Shown piece by piece: positions 31,779-38,572 of a DNA stretch of 38,572 nucleotides (position 1 is its first letter; every line of letters starts with the position of its first letter). The DNA comes from JAFGLY01 sp041309225 (lineage in GTDB: Bacteria; Myxococcota_A; UBA796; JAFGLY01). The notes under the pieces were generated by a model, which had not been told where the DNA came from, did no database searches, and saw only the letters and a program-made list of their open reading frames with translations. The stretch spans positions 1 to 38,572 of the forward strand of contig JBFYZZ010000077.1 in assembly GCA_041309225.1 (NCBI GenBank), given 5' to 3'. A program made the translations under genes and the position numbers.

Positions 31779-34304
31779 ATGCGTGCCCGATCCTGCGCGT
31801 CCATCCTCGTCTGGCTCTTCCTGGCGGCCTGCCACATCGCGGGCGTGAGCTCCGACGCCGATCTCGACGGGTACGGCACCCCCGAGGACTGCGACGACGC
31901 CGATCCGAGCGTCCATCCGGGCGCAGACGAGCGCTGCAACGGCAGCGACGACGACTGCGACGGCACGGTGGACGAGTCCGACGCGGTGGATGCGCCGTCC
32001 TGGTACCTGGACGACGACGGCGACGGGTGGGGCGATCCCGCCACGGGTCGCCCCTCCTGCACGCCGATCGGCGACCGCGTCGACGAGGGGGGAGACTGCG
32101 ACGACGCGGATCCGGGCGTCCACCCTCAAGCGACCGAGATCTGGTACGACGGCGAGGACACCGACTGCTCGGGTGGGAGCGACTACGACGCCGACGGCGA
32201 CCAGCACGACTCCGACCAGTTCGGCGGCGACGACTGCGACGACACGGATCCGGCCACCCACCCGGGGGCGGAGGAGATCTGGTACGACGGCGTGGACGAG
32301 GCCTGCGACGGCGGCAACGACTTCGACGCCGACGGCGACGGGTTCGACAGCAACGACTACGCCGGGACCGACTGCGACGACGGGAACGCCGACGCGCACC
32401 CCGGCGGGACCGAGACCTGGTACGACGGCGTGGACGGGGACTGTCTGGGCGACAGCGACTACGACGCCGACCACGACGGCTACGACCACGACGCCTACGG
32501 TGGATCGGACTGCGACGACACCGATCCCGCGATCCGGCCCGGAGGGGAGGACACCTGGTACGACGGGGTGGACGGGGACTGCGCGGGGAACAGCGACTAC
32601 GACGCCGATCGCGACGGCTACGACAGCGACGACTGGGGCGGCACCGACTGCGACGACACCAACCCCTCGGCCTGGCCGGGCGCGGAGGAGACCTGGTACG
32701 ACGGGGTGGACGGAGACTGCGCCGGCGACAGCGACTACGACGCCGATCACGACGGCTACGACCACGACGCCTACGGCGGCGACGACTGCGACGACACGGA
32801 CCCCGCGCTCACGCCCGCCGACCTCGACGGCGACGCGTGGTCCACCTGCGACGGCGATTGCGACGACGCCGACGCCTCCCGCAGCCCCGCCGTCGTCGAG
32901 GTGGAGGACGGCATCGACAACGACTGCAGCGGCGTCGTCGACGACGTGCCCGACACGCTGGTCCTCACCTCCGAGGGCGACTTTTCGAGCGGGATCGTCG
33001 ACGGCCACGCCGTGTTCTCGTCCATCGGCGACGGCGCCCTGGCCCTGTCCGGCATCCTCGCGGGGCTCGGGAGCGACACCGACGTCACCACCCTGCCGGC
33101 GGCCGTCTCGTCGCACGGCGTGGTGGCGGCCAACGGCTTCCTGTACCTGGTGGGGGGGACCACCGGGTCCTCGAGCGGGACCCCTCAAGACGACGTCTAC
33201 TCCGCCGAGATCACGTCCGCCGGCCGGCTGGGATCCTGGGCCGCCACCTCCTCCCTCCCCACCGGCGTGAGCGAGGGCGCGGTGGCCGGCGACGACCGCT
33301 GCCTCGTGGTGGCCGGGGGGAGCACCTCGTCCTCCACGTACTCGTCGGCCGTCTACACCGCGGTCCTCGAGGGCGACGGCACCGTGGGGTCCTGGGCAGC
33401 CCAGGCCTCCCTGCCCACGGGCGTGTACCAGCCCGGAGGGGAGGTCGTCCGGGGGTACGTGTTCGTGATCGGCGGCCAGGCCTCCGACGGGACCTACCGC
33501 GACGCGGTCTACTCGGGGCGCCTCGACGCCGACTGCTCGATCGACGCCTGGACGGCCACCACCGACATCCCCAGCGGGCGCGCCGCCTTCGGCACCACCC
33601 ACCTCCTCGATCGCATCTACACGGTGGGCGGGTCCATCTCCGGATCCACCACGTCCCAGCGGGCGTACGTCGCCCAGGTCGAGACCGACGGGACCATCTC
33701 CTCCTGGACGCTCGAGGACTACCTCCCCGACGGCCTTCGAGGCGCCGCGGCCGTCACCTTGGGCGGCTACCTGATGGCGTGGGGCGGCAACACCGGCCGG
33801 CGCACCATCGACGACATCTCCTACTCGGCCATCGCCGAGGACGGCCGCCTCGGCGCCTGGGCCACCTGGAGCGGCGCTCAGGAGGCCGATCGGGTGTACC
33901 ACCGGGTCGTCGCGTGGGACGGCAGCATCTTCGTACTGGGCGGCCGCTCCGACAACCTCGGCTCCAGCACCACCCGCTCCTCCGACGCCTTCTCGTTCAC
34001 CCCGACCCTCTCCTCGGCCGCCGGCACGCACCAGGCGAGCTGGAGCGCAACCTTCGACCTTGGAAGCGACGCCGAGATGGTCTACCTGGACTGGACCGCC
34101 GACAGCACCGACGACGGCACCACGACGGTCCTGTGGCGCGCCGCCGACGACGCCACCGGCGACTACGACGAGTGGACCGAGGACGACGCCGGTCCGCCCC
34201 TCGCCCTCCGGGTCACCGCCCGGTACCTCCAGGTCCTCGTCGAGGTGTCGTCCAGCGACGGCGACGTCACGTGGATCGAGGACGTCACGCTGGGGTACCG
34301 CTAG
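31779..34304 (+). CDS. Lipoprotein with MopE-type repeats and Kelch-like propeller
   Basis: 841 aa from ATG 31779. Signal peptide ends in LFLAAC (Cys18). Residues ~25-390 are Asp/Cys-rich MopE-type units: two ordinary ones (DCDDADPSVHPGADERCNG) and then five nearly identical 46-residue units, each WYDGVDGDC ... DYDADxDGYD ... DCDDTDP, and a closing DCDDADASRSP ... GIDNDCSG. Around residues 425-740 come about six Kelch-like blades with GFLYLVGGTTG, CLVVAGGSTS, YVFVIGGQAS, RIYTVGGSIS, YLMAWGGNTG and SIFVLGGRS, separated by the recurrent xGxxGSWAxxxSLPTG. The last ~100 residues form another beta-rich domain (TFDLGSDAEMVYLDWTAD). A metal-binding stalk carrying a propeller at the cell surface is the simplest reading. 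Third member in this window of the MopE-plus-propeller type. Confidence 0.85.
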   Translation: MRARSCASILVWLFLAACHIAGVSSDADLDGYGTPEDCDDADPSVHPGADERCNGSDDDCDGTVDESDAVDAPSWYLDDDGDGWGDPATGRPSCTPIGDRVDEGGDCDDADPGVHPQATEIWYDGEDTDCSGGSDYDADGDQHDSDQFGGDDCDDTDPATHPGAEEIWYDGVDEACDGGNDFDADGDGFDSNDYAGTDCDDGNADAHPGGTETWYDGVDGDCLGDSDYDADHDGYDHDAYGGSDCDDTDPAIRPGGEDTWYDGVDGDCAGNSDYDADRDGYDSDDWGGTDCDDTNPSAWPGAEETWYDGVDGDCAGDSDYDADHDGYDHDAYGGDDCDDTDPALTPADLDGDAWSTCDGDCDDADASRSPAVVEVEDGIDNDCSGVVDDVPDTLVLTSEGDFSSGIVDGHAVFSSIGDGALALSGILAGLGSDTDVTTLPAAVSSHGVVAANGFLYLVGGTTGSSSGTPQDDVYSAEITSAGRLGSWAATSSLPTGVSEGAVAGDDRCLVVAGGSTSSSTYSSAVYTAVLEGDGTVGSWAAQASLPTGVYQPGGEVVRGYVFVIGGQASDGTYRDAVYSGRLDADCSIDAWTATTDIPSGRAAFGTTHLLDRIYTVGGSISGSTTSQRAYVAQVETDGTISSWTLEDYLPDGLRGAAAVTLGGYLMAWGGNTGRRTIDDISYSAIAEDGRLGAWATWSGAQEADRVYHRVVAWDGSIFVLGGRSDNLGSSTTRSSDAFSFTPTLSSAAGTHQASWSATFDLGSDAEMVYLDWTADSTDDGTTTVLWRAADDATGDYDEWTEDDAGPPLALRVTARYLQVLVEVSSSDGDVTWIEDVTLGYR
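32136..32825 (+). repeat. Five tandem 138-bp repeats inside the MopE/Kelch gene
   Basis: Units begin at 32136, 32274, 32412, 32550 and 32688, each encoding 46 residues that start (E/D)(I/T)WYDG. Spacing is exactly 138 bases, and units 3-5 are the most alike. All keep the six-plus Asp and two Cys positions. Recent unit duplication is likely. Confidence 0.85.
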
Positions 34305-34363
34305 CGGGCGCGCATCCGTAACGATCCGGGGGTTTGGGTGGTCCTGGGCAGGTGGAGGTACCC

Positions 34364-34981
34364 ATGGCCCACGTCCTGCCGCCCCTGCCCTACGCCTTCG
34401 ACGCCCTCGAGCCCCACATCGACGCGCTCACGATGGAGATCCACCACGGCCGCCACCACGCCGCGTACGTGTCCAACCTGAACGCGGCCCTGGAGGCGCA
34501 TCCGGCGCTGGCCGGGCGCGACCTCGGGGACCTGCTCGCCCACCTCGACGACGTCCCCCCCGCGGTCCGGGCCGCGGTCCGCAACCACGGCGGGGGCCAC
34601 TGGAACCATGCGTTCTTCTGGCCCCTCCTCACCCCGCGGCCCACCCTGCCCCGGGACGACCTCGCGCGGGCCCTGGAGAAAAGCTTCGGATCCGTCGATG
34701 CGTTCTGGCAGCAGTTCACGGCTGCCGCCCTGGGCCGGTTCGGGTCCGGATGGGCCTGGCTGTCGGTGGATCGCCAGGGGGAGCCGGTGGTACACTCCAC
34801 CGGCAACCAGGACGTCCCCATGGCCGACGGCCTCGTGCCGGTCCTGGGCATCGACGTCTGGGAGCACGCCTACTACCTGAAGCACCAGAACCGGCGGGCG
34901 GACTGGGTCGCGGCGTTCCGGAACGTCGTGGACTGGGACCGCGTCCTGGAGAACTGGCGCGCGGCCCGGCGCAGGGTCTGA
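34364..34981 (+). CDS. Superoxide dismutase, Mn-type of the Fe/Mn family
   Basis: 205 aa from ATG 34364, with GGAGG five bases upstream. Converts superoxide to oxygen and hydrogen peroxide. Metal ligands are His27 (EIHHGRHH), His82 (GGGHWNHAFFW), Asp164 and His168 (GIDVWEHAYYLKHQNRR). The GGGHxNH pattern and Gln149 in GNQD place the active-site Gln in the C-terminal domain, as in Mn enzymes; Fe enzymes carry it in the AQxWNH segment. There is no signal peptide, so it acts in the cytoplasm. It is a free-standing gene between the MopE/Kelch lipoprotein gene and a less GC-rich gap. Presence of SOD shows the organism meets oxygen. Confidence 0.95.
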   Translation: MAHVLPPLPYAFDALEPHIDALTMEIHHGRHHAAYVSNLNAALEAHPALAGRDLGDLLAHLDDVPPAVRAAVRNHGGGHWNHAFFWPLLTPRPTLPRDDLARALEKSFGSVDAFWQQFTAAALGRFGSGWAWLSVDRQGEPVVHSTGNQDVPMADGLVPVLGIDVWEHAYYLKHQNRRADWVAAFRNVVDWDRVLENWRAARRRV

Positions 34982-35228
34982 CACCCCCTTGCCGTCTGCG
35001 GACTGGGACGCGTGTCCCGCTGGCCACATCTCGGGGAATGGTTGCCAACTCGTCGAGTAGTGGCCGGATTACGGCCATTTCTCGGAGGGATGATGACATC
35101 TCTCCAAAGTGCGGCCGCCACACGGTCATTACTCCGAGAGTCGATCGCAACCTCCCGAGTTCTGACCGCAGCAGGGTCCTCCCCCCGTCGGCCCGCGGGG
35201 CCGGTTCCAGCCTGGACCGTCGGCCTGC
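34982..35228. other. Less GC-rich non-coding gap with two hairpins
   Basis: 247 bases with no credible gene on either strand and visibly more A and T than anything around it. Hairpin 1: GGGAC-GCGT-GTCCC at 35005-35018, 24 bases after the SOD stop, possibly a terminator. Hairpin 2: CGAG (35054-35057), a 3x3 internal loop, TGGCCG-GATTA-CGGCCA (35061-35077), TTT, CTCG (35081-35084). Between 35085 and 35228 I see no further clear structure. A small RNA, a regulatory region or remnant DNA are all possible. Confidence 0.45.
35054..35084. other. Imperfect 31-base hairpin
   Basis: Outer stem CGAG/CTCG, symmetric TAG/TTT internal loop, inner perfect stem TGGCCG/CGGCCA, loop GATTA. No T tract follows, so it is not a standard terminator. 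Confidence 0.45.
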
Positions 35229-35867
35229 TCAAAGCCGGGCGATCCAGGCGATCACGGCGGGCGCGAGGCTGTGCGGGCTTCCGCACCAGACGACGAACGG
35301 CCCGCCGAACACGAGGTTCCGCTCGTAGACGTCGGCGCGCCCCTCCGTGATCGCCGCCGGCACCGGATCCACCGGGCCGTCCGCACCGAGCCGGATGGAC
35401 AGCGTCCGGTCCCCGGAACGACCGGAGGCCTCCACGACCGGGATCCGCAGGCCGTCCCTCGCACGCAGGCGCTCCCGCCCGAGCAGGCGACCCAGCACCC
35501 CCCGGCCGCGCCGGAGTGCGCGGCCCACCCGCGCTCCCGCCTCCGACAGCGTCGTCGCGCCGTCCACCCGGGCGACGGCGAGGCGCGCGATGCCCGGTTC
35601 GGGCAGCAGCTCCACGACGCAGTCACCGGTGTCCCGGTACCGGAGGACGCGGACCTGTCCCGCGAGGCGCACGCGCCGGGCCGGGTCGAGCCCGTTCCAG
35701 ATCCCGAAGCACGGCACCGCCACTCCGTCGAACCAGGCTCCACGGGGATCTTGCGGGAACGGCGCGGCGAACCGCGGGGCGACCTGGCCGTTCTCCCCGC
35801 ACCAGGCCAGGGAGGGGCCTCGGGGGTCGAGGGGCGTGTCCGGTCGGTCCACCAGCACGAGGTCCAC
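35229..35867 (-). CDS. Protein of unknown function
   Basis: 212 aa from GTG 35865-35867, supported by GGAGG six bases upstream. No signal peptide or membrane segment. The N-terminus (MDLVLVDRPDTPLDPRG) and the central segment are beta-rich: VAVPCFGIWNGLDPARRVRL, VRVLRYRDTGDCVVELLPEP. An Arg-rich helix follows (residues ~115-135, RVGRALRRGRGVLGRLLGRE), then a C-terminal part with LVFGGPFVVWCGSPHSLAP. I recognise no family. Divergent from another unknown gene at 35973, with which it shares the 105-base gap. The Arg-rich helix could bind nucleic acid or acidic partners, but that is a guess. Confidence 0.6.
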   Translation of the reverse strand: MDLVLVDRPDTPLDPRGPSLAWCGENGQVAPRFAAPFPQDPRGAWFDGVAVPCFGIWNGLDPARRVRLAGQVRVLRYRDTGDCVVELLPEPGIARLAVARVDGATTLSEAGARVGRALRRGRGVLGRLLGRERLRARDGLRIPVVEASGRSGDRTLSIRLGADGPVDPVPAAITEGRADVYERNLVFGGPFVVWCGSPHSLAPAVIAWIARL

Positions 35868-35941
35868 GGCGTTCCTCCGAGCCGTCCGGGATCCGGGCGG
35901 CGGCGCGCCCTCCGAGCGTAAGGCGGGGACGCGGCACGGGG

Positions 35942-35947
35942 TAGAAT
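35942..35947 (+). promoter_or_regulatory. -10-like element before the gene at 35973
   Basis: TAGAAT, five of six matches to the -10 consensus. Its last two bases start an in-frame ATG (35946), so that ATG would be upstream of the transcript and the next ATG, 35973, is preferred. No -35 box is evident. Confidence 0.35.
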
Positions 35948-35972
35948 GTCGCCGCCCCCGAGCACCCCACCG

Positions 35973-37049
35973 ATGGACCGCCTGCCCGCCCTCTCCGACC
36001 GGGCCCTCGCCTTCCTCCGAGGCGCGGGTGCCCGGCGCGCCCCCGGCCCCGATCCGTCTGCGGCCCTGGCCACCGCGGCCGCCCAGGGGCTGCCGGTGTC
36101 CCCCGCACTCCGGTCCTTCGAAGAGCAGTTCGGAGGTTTAGCGTTCACGTGCGGGCGCCGTCGCGTCCTGCTCGGCGTCGGTGCCGTGTCCGCCGAGGAC
36201 GCGTTCCTCCGATCCGCCCCGGACGACGATCGCGTGCTCGCCGGCCGGGAGGACGAGTGGACCGACCTCTCCATGAGCCCCGACGGCCGCCTCTGGTCGC
36301 ACGGACCCGACGGCGCGCCCTGGCCGCTCGCGGGATCGGCCACCCGGTACGTCGAGCACCTGGCGCTCCTCGCCACCGCCGAATCGGTCCTGCCGGATCC
36401 GTTCCTGACCGCGCTCCCTCCAGGCGGTCCCTCGCTCGCGGGCGTGCTCGGGTGGACCCCGGACGCGGCCTCGGACGATCACCTGGCCGCCTGGAGCGGG
36501 GCTCCGGGGTGGCTGATCCACCGGCGGCGCGGGCACCCCTACGCCACGGGGTACGCGGAGCTCCGCTGCGGGAGCCTCGAGGCCACCGCCGAGGTCCTGG
36601 TCCGCCTCCACCGCGCGCTGCCGGGTCTCCGCGTCGCCGTCACCGGCTGGGTGAGGCGGACCGAGCAGCAGACCGGGCGCGACGGCTGGGGCCGGGTGGG
36701 CGTCGAGGTGCCGGATCCCGAGTGCTGGTCGGAGGCGCCCGGCGTCCTCCGCTTCGACTACCTCGGCGAGGGGCTCGGATTCCTCGGGCAGCCCGACCGG
36801 CCGGGCACGTTGTGGCTGGTCCCGGGGCCGGAGGGGTGGCGCCTGGAGCAGGTGGTCCTCGCCGGTCCTGAGGCCGCCTGCGGCGTCGTCCGCTGGGACT
36901 CCCACGACGCCCGCCGCTCGCTCGCGCGCCTCTTCCTGCCGGTGCACCCCCCCGGCGGAGCTACCGCGCCGCCAGCGTCCCGCCGGGCTCCGCGGCGGCG
37001 CGCCGGACCGGCCCGAGGTTGGCCAGGTAGGTCGCGATGCGGCGGTTGA
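35973..37049 (+). CDS. Protein of unknown function, SUKH-like at best
   Basis: 358 aa from ATG 35973; ATG 35946 would add nine residues but lies in the probable -10 box. Residues ~30-60 (PVSPALRSFEEQFGGLAF) resemble the opening of SMI1/KNR4 (SUKH) domains, which have a Gly-Gly turn after an acidic helix; the next strands (RRVLLGVGAV, DLSMSPDGRLWSHG) and the helix ATRYVEHLALLATAES also fit that layout. SUKH proteins are often immunity proteins or scaffolds, but the match is weak and no toxin gene is adjacent. Residues ~165-310 are unrecognised (GWLIHRRRGHPYATGYAEL, LRVAVTGWVRRTEQQ). The last ~30 residues, Arg/Pro-rich, are encoded where the gene overlaps the convergent activase-like gene by 89 bases. 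Confidence 0.6.
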   Translation: MDRLPALSDRALAFLRGAGARRAPGPDPSAALATAAAQGLPVSPALRSFEEQFGGLAFTCGRRRVLLGVGAVSAEDAFLRSAPDDDRVLAGREDEWTDLSMSPDGRLWSHGPDGAPWPLAGSATRYVEHLALLATAESVLPDPFLTALPPGGPSLAGVLGWTPDAASDDHLAAWSGAPGWLIHRRRGHPYATGYAELRCGSLEATAEVLVRLHRALPGLRVAVTGWVRRTEQQTGRDGWGRVGVEVPDPECWSEAPGVLRFDYLGEGLGFLGQPDRPGTLWLVPGPEGWRLEQVVLAGPEAACGVVRWDSHDARRSLARLFLPVHPPGGATAPPASRRAPRRRAGPARGWPGRSRCGG

Positions 37050-38572
37050 CCCCGCCCCCCTCGCCGTCGTAGAAGAGGGTGGCCATGGGGACACCCGTCT
37101 CGGCCTCCACCGCCTGGAGCACGCCGGCGGTCAGGGCGCCCGGCATGCAGCCGAAGGGTGCGCAGTTGACCACGAGCGAGGCGCCCTGGCGGGCGAACTC
37201 GATGGCCCGCCCCAGGGTGATGATGGTCTCGCCCGGGAAGTCCGTGGGCACCCATCGGCTCCCGGCCCGGACGGTCTCGGGGATGGACGGCTCGTGGCGG
37301 TCGTCGAGCAGGGGCGACGCCAGCCGCATCCAGCGGGCCTCGTCCCGGGCCAGGAAGCCGTTGCGCAGCCAGGCGCCGATGCGGGCCCGGAGTGCACGGG
37401 AGGAGTTGCCGATCCCGTGGGAGTCGAGCCAGCCCACGTAGAGCACCCACTCGGTGAGCGGGGCCAGCCACGCCTCGCCCCCGGCGGCCTCGATGCAGCG
37501 CACCACGTCCTGGTTGGTGAACCGGTTGGTCCGGACGTAGATCTCACCCACGATGCCCACGAGGGGCTTCGAATCCCCCGCGCGGGGAATCGCGAGGAAC
37601 GCGTCGCGGGCCGCGACCAGGAGGGGCTCGAGCGGTTCCCCCCGTTCCATGGCGCCCTCGAGGTGTCGGACCTGCGCCTCGAACACGGCCTCGGTGGCCC
37701 CGGCCTCCCGTTCGTAGGGGAGGACCCGGCACCGCATCTTGAACAGCACGTCGCCCAGCACCAGGCCGGTCCACATGTCGCGCCGTCCGGTGCGGGAGAG
37801 GCCGTGGTACGCGTTCGTGGACGTCCAGGACACGATGCGTACGGGGTCCCAACCGCGGTCCTCGAGGAGCATCCGGTCGAGCGTGCAGTACTGGCCGAAC
37901 CGGCACGGTCCCTCGGCCGTGGGCATGAAGAGGGCGTGCCGCGCGGGATCGCCGCCCTCCCGATCCACGGTGGTCACGAACGTGCCCAGCGTGGCCGGGC
38001 AGGGCAGGCACTCCCCGCCCCGCGTGCTCGTGCGACCCCGGAGGAAGGCCTCGAGCGTCTCCGGGGGGAGCGGGCGGGCATGGATGCCGTGGTGCCGCAA
38101 GGCGGCGGCGGCCAGCACGGGCGACGCCTCGTGCATGGGCGGCAGCCAGAGCGTGGTGTCGCCGAGCGGCGCGTCGTCGAGGGACCGCGACCGGAAGCGC
38201 CAGGTCGGCGCCACGGGCGTGGGCCCGGCCCTGAGCACGTCCGCGAAGGCCTCGAGGCGCGTGAGGTAGCCGGCGTCGGCCCCGTGCTCGTCGAGTTCGA
38301 GCACGAGCATGGGCTTGGGGCCCATCACCCGCTCGGCGTAGGACCAGACGAAGGAGTCCGGCCCGCATGAGAACGTGGTGAAGCCCACCGCGAACAGCCC
38401 CGGGGTGCGCGCCACGAACCGGGCCGCCTCGAGGAGGCGCCGCCCGAAGGCCCAGTACATCGAGTGGAACTCGGGCCCGATCGGCTCCTCGTCGAGGGGG
38501 AGGAACTCGAACGGGATCACCGGCATGCCGAGGCGGGAGAGCTTCTCGGGCAGGGCGATGTTGGCGCCGGCG
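36961..38572 (-). CDS. BcrAD/BadFG/DUF2229-type acyl-CoA dehydratase activase-like protein, C-terminal part
   Basis: The frame is open to the window edge (...LPEKLSRLG before MPVIPF), so only the last ~536 residues are seen; an internal ATG at 38526 is not a likely start. Full proteins of this type usually join one or two ATPase domains of the 2-hydroxyglutaryl-CoA dehydratase activator fold to DUF2229 and a HgdB-like region. Seen here are FSCGPDSFVWSYAERV, ELDEHGADAGYLTRLEAF, GECLPC with a Cys pair, EGPCRFGQYCTLDR, KPLVGIVGEIYVRTNRF, NCAPFGCMPG, and the final GVPMATLFYDGEGGGVNRR. The conserved Cys residues probably bind an iron-sulfur cluster. The enzyme would act in ATP-driven radical dehydration or a related redox process; the true substrate of this subgroup is not known to me. 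Overlaps the convergent gene by 89 bases. Confidence 0.8.
   Translation of the reverse strand, partial: AGANIALPEKLSRLGMPVIPFEFLPLDEEPIGPEFHSMYWAFGRRLLEAARFVARTPGLFAVGFTTFSCGPDSFVWSYAERVMGPKPMLVLELDEHGADAGYLTRLEAFADVLRAGPTPVAPTWRFRSRSLDDAPLGDTTLWLPPMHEASPVLAAAALRHHGIHARPLPPETLEAFLRGRTSTRGGECLPCPATLGTFVTTVDREGGDPARHALFMPTAEGPCRFGQYCTLDRMLLEDRGWDPVRIVSWTSTNAYHGLSRTGRRDMWTGLVLGDVLFKMRCRVLPYEREAGATEAVFEAQVRHLEGAMERGEPLEPLLVAARDAFLAIPRAGDSKPLVGIVGEIYVRTNRFTNQDVVRCIEAAGGEAWLAPLTEWVLYVGWLDSHGIGNSSRALRARIGAWLRNGFLARDEARWMRLASPLLDDRHEPSIPETVRAGSRWVPTDFPGETIITLGRAIEFARQGASLVVNCAPFGCMPGALTAGVLQAVEAETGVPMATLFYDGEGGGVNRRIATYLANLGPVRRAAAEPGGTLAAR

Noticed and set aside
32136..32825. Regular repeats considered as a CRISPR array
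   Set aside because: The 138-base units are coding, contiguous, in frame and without spacers.
31620..34031. 803-codon minus-strand frame opposite the MopE/Kelch gene
   Set aside because: Its Val/Ala/Gly repeats simply mirror the Asp-rich tandem repeat on the plus strand.
35012..35350. 112-codon plus-strand frame in the gap after the SOD gene
   Set aside because: No ribosome binding site, Arg/Ala-rich, runs into the antisense of the gene at 35229, and no motif.

Overview
The window is a very GC-rich stretch with tightly packed genes on both strands. It looks like chromosomal DNA of a myxobacterium-like (Myxococcota / deltaproteobacterial) organism. The reasons are the lineage-typical exported proteins: lipoproteins with acidic Asp-Thr-Gly linkers after the lipid Cys, MopE-type metal-binding motifs, FG-GAP/VCBS repeats, a MYXO-CTERM-like Cys/hydrophobic/Arg tripartite signal, and a deltaproteobacterial-style long HflX. 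I see no rRNA, tRNA, CRISPR array, transposase, integrase or phage gene. No stretch without a gene exceeds 300 bases; the longest is 34982-35228.

Layout. 1-373: tail of a PilZ-like protein. 446-5025: an unusual OmpA-family surface protein followed directly by a MopE/FG-GAP lipoprotein. 5029-6477 (minus): a lipoprotein with a PPC-like domain, divergent from an FHA-GGDEF diguanylate cyclase (6664-7674). 7652-9221 (minus): two SDR proteins, one with degenerate catalytic motifs. 9258-11084 (minus): a pentapeptide-repeat protein with a probable beta-propeller C-terminus, divergent from a MopE/VCBS lipoprotein (11235-13235). 13304-18759: an apparent operon of NfeD-like protein, two flotillins, HflX and a small lipoprotein. 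18881-19387: a second small lipoprotein under a clear sigma-70-type promoter. 19487-22397 (minus): prsA-like, surA-like and pdxA genes. 22638-25869: a histidine kinase and an NtrC-family regulator, tail to tail. 25964-31660: a bacterial alpha-2-macroglobulin. 31779-34304: a MopE/Kelch lipoprotein with a 138-bp tandem repeat. 34364-34981: Mn-type superoxide dismutase. 35229-37049: two divergent unknown genes. 36961-end (minus): C-terminal part of a BcrAD/BadFG/DUF2229-type activase-like protein.

The dominant theme is the cell envelope. Eight exported or lipid-anchored proteins, two periplasmic folding factors (PrsA- and SurA-like), a protease trap (A2M) and a membrane-microdomain operon (NfeD/flotillin) share the window. 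Three separate lipoproteins combine Asp/Cys-rich MopE motifs with a beta-propeller-type repeat domain (FG-GAP x7, VCBS x7, Kelch). Signalling genes (diguanylate cyclase, PilZ-like tail, histidine kinase, sigma-54 activator) lie between them.

Points most worth a second look: the OmpA protein that contains an internal sorting signal plus a second signal peptide; an HflX gene whose conserved N-terminus appears to begin at an ATT codon; the SDR protein that has lost the catalytic Lys and other motif residues; the repeated MopE + propeller architecture; and a visibly less GC-rich, hairpin-containing gap after the superoxide dismutase gene. All identifications come from reading motifs in the translated sequence; no database search was possible.
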